A stretch of DNA of 20,156 bases from assembly GCA_003427395.1 (NCBI GenBank), contig BFEA01000395.1, positions 309,206 to 329,361 on the forward strand, written 5' to 3'. The DNA is from Chara braunii (Eukaryota; Streptophyta; Charophyceae; Charales; Characeae). The translations under genes were made by a program, and so were the position numbers. Numbering within the stretch: position 1 is the first letter of the stretch; each line of letters starts with the position of its first letter. The notes beneath the pieces are model-generated. The model worked only from the letters and a program-made list of their open reading frames with translations. It ran no database searches and was not told the origin of the DNA. Shown here in pieces: positions 15,581-20,156 of the stretch.

Positions 15581-15907
15581 GGATCAATGGATGAACGAAA
15601 AAATGCAATTCTTGTCAGAGCAGTAACTGGCAGTGAGGAGACACATTGACTGGTGGCTGCGTCGACAGGCCTGTGTGGTCGGGCCAGGTGGGAGTGTGAC
15701 TGGGCACACCGAGGTGCGGGAAATCCGTGCCATCCCAGTCAGCTTAGCTCTTAGGTTGAGCGTGCAACTCCGATGAGGGACGCGTGTTCGATTCCATACA
15801 GTCGGATCATGGACAAAAAATGCAATTCTTGCTAGCCCAGTAACTGGCAGTGAGGAGACACATTGACTGGTGGCTGCATGGACAGGCCTGTGTGGTCGGG
15901 TCAGGTG
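15581..15907 (+). repeat. Direct repeat pair (about 105 bp) flanking a tRNA-like core
   Basis: The block GGATCA...AAATGCAATTCTTG...GTAACTGGCAGTGAGGAGAC...GACAGGCCTGTGTGGTCGGG occurs at 15581-15690 and 15804-15907 with few changes. Between them, at 15741-15795, TTAGCTCTTAGGTTGAGC (A-box-like, with a GCTC/GAGC D-stem) is followed by GTGTTCGATTCC (B-box-like). A tRNA-headed SINE duplicated in tandem would give this layout. Confidence 0.55.
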
Positions 15908-15979
15908 ATCGCAGCCCGTCAGGGTTGCGTTTTCCCCCCTTAAGACATTTTCGTCGTCCTTCGTCAGGCTTAAGAAAAA

Positions 15980-16536
15980 GGGTCTCGTTAGACACTCCTA
16001 AAAGTGCCTGTTTTTAGGATTGCATCTTGGTTGCATGCAATCCTAAATCCAATTTTGAGATCGAAAATGTGAAAACGGCGTTAGGACGAGTCCTAAATTC
16101 TAAAGGATTTAGGATTCCCCAGGCAAAATCGTCCTAAATTTTCCAGTAGCCCCCGACCTACTGAAAAATTTAGGATTCCCGCGTTTCACGGACTCGTTGC
16201 GTCGCACGCATGGCACCGTCGACACAGAGTTGCTGGTGCAGAAGCGGTCCGTCGGGTCAGTGGTCGGACATCGGAGGTTTTCTGCGGGTCAACACAGGCA
16301 ACGGCCACGAACGGTAGCCGTTGGCGGGGATTGGACAGACATTGGCAGGAATGGATGGACATTGGCGACGCGGCTGCGTATACGCATATGAAAACAGGTT
16401 GCGGGAGACCTTTTAGGACAAATCCTAAAAGATGATTTTTAGGATTGCGTGTAACGACGCCGCACGAAATCCTAAAAATCCTTTAGGACTCGTCCTAAAA
16501 ATTTTAGGATTCTTTTAGGAGTGTCTAACGAGACCC
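15980..16536. mobile_element. MITE with perfect 24-bp terminal inverted repeats
   Basis: The left end GGGTCTCGTTAGACACTCCT(AAAA) at 15980-16003 is the exact reverse complement of the right end at 16513-16536. The flanking trinucleotide is AAA on both sides (15977-15979, 16537-16539), consistent with a 3-bp target duplication. The GGGTCTCGTT start and 3-bp duplication suggest a Tourist/PIF-Harbinger-type element, though the usual target is TAA/TTA. The 557-bp interior has no transposase. Both subterminal zones are packed with TTTAGGATT/AATCCTAAA in both orientations, including a perfect 13-bp stem (16013-16025 with 16035-16047). Confidence 0.88.
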
Positions 16537-16539
16537 AAA

Positions 16540-17480
16540 GTCGGGAAAGTACCCTGAAAGTCGTGTCCGCGCCAACCGGTTCGTAAGAACGAATTTGGAT
16601 CCCATAGGCCCGACGGGAAAGGCACGTCTCCACAAATTTTGCCGACATGCACTCCGTCCCAACTTCATCTACGGACATCCAACGGCCAACGACCACAAAA
16701 CGACAACAGAAAAAAGGGAAAACCCAATTTTGCATAGGCACCTACTTTCAGCGGGAGGGGGTAGGGGTCGGGAGCTTTTGGAAATTCGTTCACGAAACCA
16801 GCCACAACTTTCTCCCGCGCTGCCACGAAGGAGGCCCAGAGAAGAAACAGCCGAATTATTTTCCCTGTCTGCTCACTGCGGAAACGTGTGGGATTTCTTT
16901 TTTTTCACGAAAGTACCCTTCTAAGGATTGTGGGATCCAAGCCTTATATCGGTCGTTGACTCGGGCTCGTTTGGTCGTTGGAAGGTTCGAAAAATGCAGG
17001 CAGGTGCAGGCATGACACTTTGGGGGGGGGTGGCAGTTTCTTTGAAAAATATGGGACCGGTAGCTAACCGTGGGACCGTGCGTTGGGTTTTGGTCGAAAC
17101 GGTCGCAAATCAGCGGCAAGGTGGAAAAGTGGAAAAGTCTGAATCTGAAAGGGTGCGGCCTTGGCCACAGGTTGAAACGACACGCCAGCATTGCATTTGC
17201 AAGTGCAAACAGATGTGCCTGAACGTGGGCGTATTCAACACCCTACACGTTCAGCACCCGATTGAGTGAGTCACATGTGACAAAACAACTTTTATTTAAC
17301 AAAACAACAAACACTCAAGCACACACATATACGACATATAGACCAAAATTCAAGGACCACCAACCTCGACACCGACTATGAATCAAGGTATGTCAAATTA
17401 AACCACCAGTACTTGGCCCAGCTATCAAGTCCGAGCCTCTAGCGACCGCTATGTCGAGCCTGCCAAGCCTGTCAGTACCA
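16540..17480. other. Unassigned spacer, no gene supported
   Basis: Overlapping frames on both strands (16595-17015, 16856-17269) have no recognisable domain and compete with each other. Visible details are a G9 run at 17022-17030 and a 9-bp inverted repeat CTGAACGTG/CACGTTCAG (17219-17227, 17246-17254). Confidence 0.45.
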
Positions 17481-17516
17481 GTAGCTGGACGGGCCGAGGT
17501 TGGGGGGACCAGTTGG

Positions 17517-17540
17517 AAAAAAAAAANAAAAAAAAAAAAA
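17517..17540. repeat. Poly-A tract with one unresolved base
   Basis: About 23 A residues with N at 17527, probably a gap-fill or length-ambiguity artefact. Further A-rich sequence lies at 17640-17710. Confidence 0.9.
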
Positions 17541-18530
17541 CATTGTGGATGTGAATGCAGTTGGATGCATTATCCTGAGTGCTAATGTGAGCACGTCGCA
17601 GCTTGGGTGTATCAGCCCCGTGGCATTTCTGTCAGAATCCAAAAGTAAAATAAGGAAAACAAAAAACAAAAAAATGAATCTCAAAGAAAAAAGAAAAAAA
17701 AACGAAACATGAATTTGCCCCTGAAATTAGTTAGACACATTTGTCTGTGTGCAAGTGTGAGTATGCGCTCAATGAAGGGCAAGGTCCCACTAGCAACGGG
17801 ATAGGATAGAAACGAGTTTGTGGAATAGTTGAGTGACCCAAATCCTGCCATGCAGTATTTGTGATCCCACGGTCAATATGTTCCATGTATTACCCGAAAA
17901 GTAAGGAGATCTTCATTCTCCTCCTCCTCTCCTTAACATTGGGCATGCCCCTGCAAAGAAAGCTTCCCGCCATAATCTTTTCAATCGGTTGGGGGTGTGG
18001 CCAACCCCAAAGGAGGGTGGGGTCGGCCTTAGGCCCACTGGATAGAAGATTTTCAGTATTTTACTTTCTGTTGTGCAATTATCTCATTGGGTGGAACCCT
18101 CCTTCAATCACGAAGTATATGGAGGGTGTCAGGATTAGTGTTGACAGAAGTCAAGTTTATTTCAGAAAATGTGGCGGTTACTTTGTTCACTGTTGTTGCA
18201 ACCACCACCATCATATCATTTGTGATCTGATGGCTGGGAAGCACTCTGCCGTGATTTCGGGTGGGAGGTCTCTATTTTTTTTATTTTTTTTTTTGAATTT
18301 TTCCTGTTTTCTCAGCCCAGAAATTCGTAATGAACCTGTCACCACGCTACCACTCAGTGTCACACTGGATCGGCCACACTCCTATCAGACTGCTAATGGG
18401 ACCTCGCCCAAAGGCTGCTCAGTAGATCACAAGATATGTCCTGCCTCGCTGGCAGGGAAATCTAAAAAAAATGAAAAACAAACAAAAGTAGAAAAAATAG
18501 ATATCTTGAATCTACCTGAAATACTACCAT
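17541..18530. other. AT-rich stretch with a long but unconvincing open frame
   Basis: The longest frame in the window (plus, 17861-18685, 274 codons) lies here. It is built from a Leu/Phe-rich start, a poly-T-derived Phe run, a Lys-rich A-tract and, at its end, the palindromic TTGTATTCGA repeat. No domain is recognised, and it runs unchanged into repeats shared with other loci. I do not call it a gene. Confidence 0.45.
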
Positions 18531-18539
18531 TTTCCCCCG

Positions 18540-18730
18540 AACATAACGCATATGTGTTGTATTCGAGTTTTCAAAAAAAAAAAACGGTTTTCAGAAAGTT
18601 AGACTTTTTTCTTCGAATACAAGGACACTTCGAATATAACACATATGTGTTCTATTCGAATCATACGCATATAAATTATATTTGAATTTCACGAAGAAAA
18701 AATTGTTGTATTCGAATATAACCCATTTTG
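18540..18730. repeat. Palindromic TTGTATTCGAATATAAC repeats
   Basis: Members of the 7760/8195 family in inverted arrangement: CATATGTGTTGTATTCGAG, CTTCGAATATAACACATATG, TGTTCTATTCGAATCATA and TTGTATTCGAATATAACCC. The CATATG variant replaces CGTACG of the 8-kb copies. Confidence 0.75.
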
Positions 18731-18789
18731 TTTTTTTCTCGAAGGTCAACGCCTGCTCCATTCTTATTATTATTTTTTTGTGTGAATTT

Positions 18790-19105
18790 TTTGTGATGTA
18801 AGGTATCTCTCTCATAATTTTGAAGTCATTTTGTCCAGCCAAAAAAAAATAAAAAATCCTCAAAGATGGTGGTGTCAAAACTTGCTTGCCCACTCACTAA
18901 TTTGTTTTTTTTCTCTTTGCACTTTTTGTTTTTTCTTTATTTCGACGCATGAAAAAAAATATTATTTTTTCAAACTTTATTTGTAGATTCTCTATTATGA
19001 AACATACACACATATAAATTTTCATAGCATTTGTCACAACCAAAACAAATAGAAAAATCGGCAAAGGTGGCGGTGTCAAAACGTGCTCGCCCACTCAATA
19101 ATTTC
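18790..19105 (-). repeat. Direct repeat pair, period about 201 bp, coding-like
   Basis: GGTGTCAAAAC(T/G)TGCT(T/C)GCCCACTCA occurs at 18871 and at 19072 within longer similar blocks. Minus-strand translation gives GKQVLTPPSLRIFYFFL and GEHVLTPPPLPIFLFVL, each followed by a similar N..KI segment. The aligned residues V-L-T-P-P-x-L-x-I-F are kept while bases drift. The protein is not recognised. Confidence 0.55.
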
Positions 19106-19174
19106 ATTCTTGTTTTATTTTTTTTAATTTTTATTATTATTATTTATTTTTAAATTTTAATTTTTATTTCAAAT

Positions 19175-19260
19175 TTGGTAAAGAATTTGCATGTAACGTT
19201 AAGGCAAATGTTGTTTAGTTTATTCATATGCATAACATATATTGTTTTCATTTTTTTTGG
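19175..19260 (+). repeat. Coding-like repeat module, copy B (VKNLHVTLRQMLF)
   Basis: Plus-strand translation gives LVKNLHVTLRQMLFSLFICI and an Ile/Phe-rich tail, aligning with copy A (8065). It starts with the same DNA word AAATTTGGTA. Confidence 0.5.
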
Positions 19261-19317
19261 ATTTTTTTTTTTTTTTTTTTTTCTTGAGGGTCCGCGTTTG
19301 GCCAGTCGAGAGGGGGT

Positions 19318-19540
19318 GTTGAACGTTCGGGTCGGGCGTTCGGCCCGTCCCGAACGTCGACAACCTTATATACATACATATATACATTGGATTGTCCCGG
19401 GGACACTTGCCCGACGTGGGGAAAAATAAAATTATAATATAAAAATTATTATTATTGTCTGTGTAGCATCGTGTTCGGGTTCGGTCACACGTTCGGGACC
19501 GAATGCGAACGAGCGCCGAAACTCTCCGAACGTGAACATA
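19318..19540. repeat. GTTCGG-rich inverted repeats
   Basis: GTTGAACGTTCGGG (19318-19331) pairs with CCCGAACGTCGACAAC (19351-19366) with one unpaired base. Further GTTCGG/CCGAAC words fill 19471-19540. The surrounding A/T tracts make this a GC-rich island within AT-rich DNA. Confidence 0.75.
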
Positions 19541-19564
19541 AAAATATTTAAAAAAAAATAAAAA

Positions 19565-19650
19565 AAACAAAGTTTCTTCAAAAACTTTGTGTAAAATAAT
19601 AATACAAACAACTTTTGTCTTGGAGGCATGGTCAAATTCGTGACCAAACT
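19565..19650 (-). repeat. Coding-like repeat module, copy C (VTNLTMPPRQKLF)
   Basis: Minus-strand translation from 19650 gives SSLVTNLTMPPRQKLFVLLF and a Lys/Phe tail, the inverted member of the family at 8065. Confidence 0.5.
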
Positions 19651-19708
19651 CGAGATAAAAATCAAAAAAAAAAAAAAAAAGTTTTTTTTTTTTTTTTTTT
19701 TTTTAATA

Positions 19709-19798
19709 TGTTCGGCTGAACACGTTCGGGTGGTGTTCGGCCGAACACCTGAACATGTTCGGACGTTTGGAAAAGCTCCGAACATGTTCGGTGTGCTA
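19709..19798. repeat. GTTCGG cluster with an 18-bp palindrome
   Basis: GGTGTTCGGCCGAACACC (19732-19749) is a perfect palindrome. Around it ATGTTCGG, CACGTTCGGG, ACATGTTCGGA and CCGAACATGTTCGGTG recur in both orientations, so the segment can fold extensively. Confidence 0.85.
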
Positions 19799-19836
19799 CA
19801 CAAATTATTGTTCTACAATTTTGCAATATAATTACG

Positions 19837-19920
19837 GTACAGAATTTCGATGAGACCTTGAGACAAAAGTTGTTCAGTTTATGTTTCTGCAGAACAGAAT
19901 ATTGCTTTTTGAAATCATAA
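19837..19920 (+). repeat. Coding-like repeat module, copy D (VQNFDETLRQKLF)
   Basis: Plus-strand translation gives VQNFDETLRQKLFSLCFCRT and reaches a stop at 19918-19920. The T-L-R-Q-K-L-F core is intact and closest to the family consensus. Confidence 0.5.
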
Positions 19921-20011
19921 ATATAAATATATATATTTTTTTACTACAACTTGCCCTGGTCTTTTCACAGTCGGGCCGTCCGGAAAACCAGGGTGAACCG
20001 GGCGGTCGACT

Positions 20012-20098
20012 GATATATATATATATCGTCAAATAGAATTGCCCGGTAAACCGTAGGCTATATATATATATATATATACCGGGCAGTTCTATTTGTGA

Positions 20099-20110
<12 letters not shown>
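20012..20110. repeat. Inverted pair of the hammerhead-associated repeat
   Basis: ATATCGTCAAATAGAATTGC and CCGGTA (left arm, ending 20048) is inverted relative to TACCGGGCAGTTCTATTTGT and GACGATAT (right arm, from 20077), with about three differences. The loop contains AACCGTAGG and (AT)n. Both arms match the right half of the repeats at 12683-12720 and 12850-12896. Confidence 0.85.

Positions 20111-20156
<46 letters not shown>
20101..20156. repeat. (AT)28 microsatellite at the window end
   Basis: An uninterrupted AT dinucleotide run to the last base, following the GACG border seen at other copies of this repeat family. Confidence 0.97.

Noticed and set aside
15741-15800. Functional tRNA gene
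   Set aside because: A-box and B-box words and a D-stem are present, but the T-stem and acceptor stem do not pair.
17861-18685. 274-codon plus-strand ORF, the longest in the window
   Set aside because: It is composed of low-complexity Phe and Lys tracts from poly-T and poly-A and ends in the dispersed palindromic repeat. No domain, and no alternative evidence of coding.

Overview
The window looks like nuclear DNA of a green-lineage eukaryote (land plant or streptophyte alga). Support: a decayed plant-style Ty3/gypsy retrotransposon, short TTTAGGG telomere-type runs, many microsatellites, a Tourist/Harbinger-like MITE, tRNA-derived fragments, and no compact ORFs with ribosome binding sites. 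The species cannot be named from the sequence. No complete protein-coding gene can be supported. Most open frames are low-complexity or repeat shadows.

Layout. 1-545: (CT)n/(CA)n and (GT)n microsatellites flanking a well-formed type III hammerhead ribozyme motif on the minus strand (365-421). 550-1030: tandem and inverted repeats of unknown origin. About 1030-4508: one minus-strand Ty3/gypsy element with gag, zinc-knuckle remnant, protease, reverse transcriptase and RNase H in order. It is broken by stops and frameshifts, and no integrase is visible. 4509-7065: sequence with no gene I can support. 7066-7103: the 38-bp double mosaic-end junction of a Nextera mate-pair library, i.e. a synthetic sequence left in the assembly. 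The join across it should not be trusted. 7104-7620: degenerate TTTAGGG-type repeats. 7750-8280: palindromic TTGTATTCGAATACAA-type repeats, a G/C-rich fold-back and a short coding-like repeat. 8550-10900: a less repetitive, GC-richer island with six CACGTG boxes, three E2F-type TTTGGCGGGAA sites and two possible divergent 5' gene ends. One is a signal-peptide-like exon ending in a good splice donor (8646 to 8571, minus); the other is a small ORF from 9402 (plus).

10950-15900: microsatellites, tandem repeats, tRNA-like fragments, and a complex at 12581-12900 with a decayed antisense hammerhead, a perfect (AT)n palindrome and a sense hammerhead core. 15980-16536: a MITE with perfect 24-bp terminal inverted repeats. 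16540-20156: AT-rich, repeat-dominated DNA with palindromic repeats, direct repeats, GTTCGG-rich hairpins and three further copies of the coding-like repeat. It ends in an inverted copy of the repeat that accompanies the hammerhead at 12.7 kb and in (AT)n.

The genes do not form a working system. The most notable biology is the recurring hammerhead-ribozyme repeat family, the repeated short coding-like peptide module, and the possible bidirectional promoter island at 8.6-9.4 kb.
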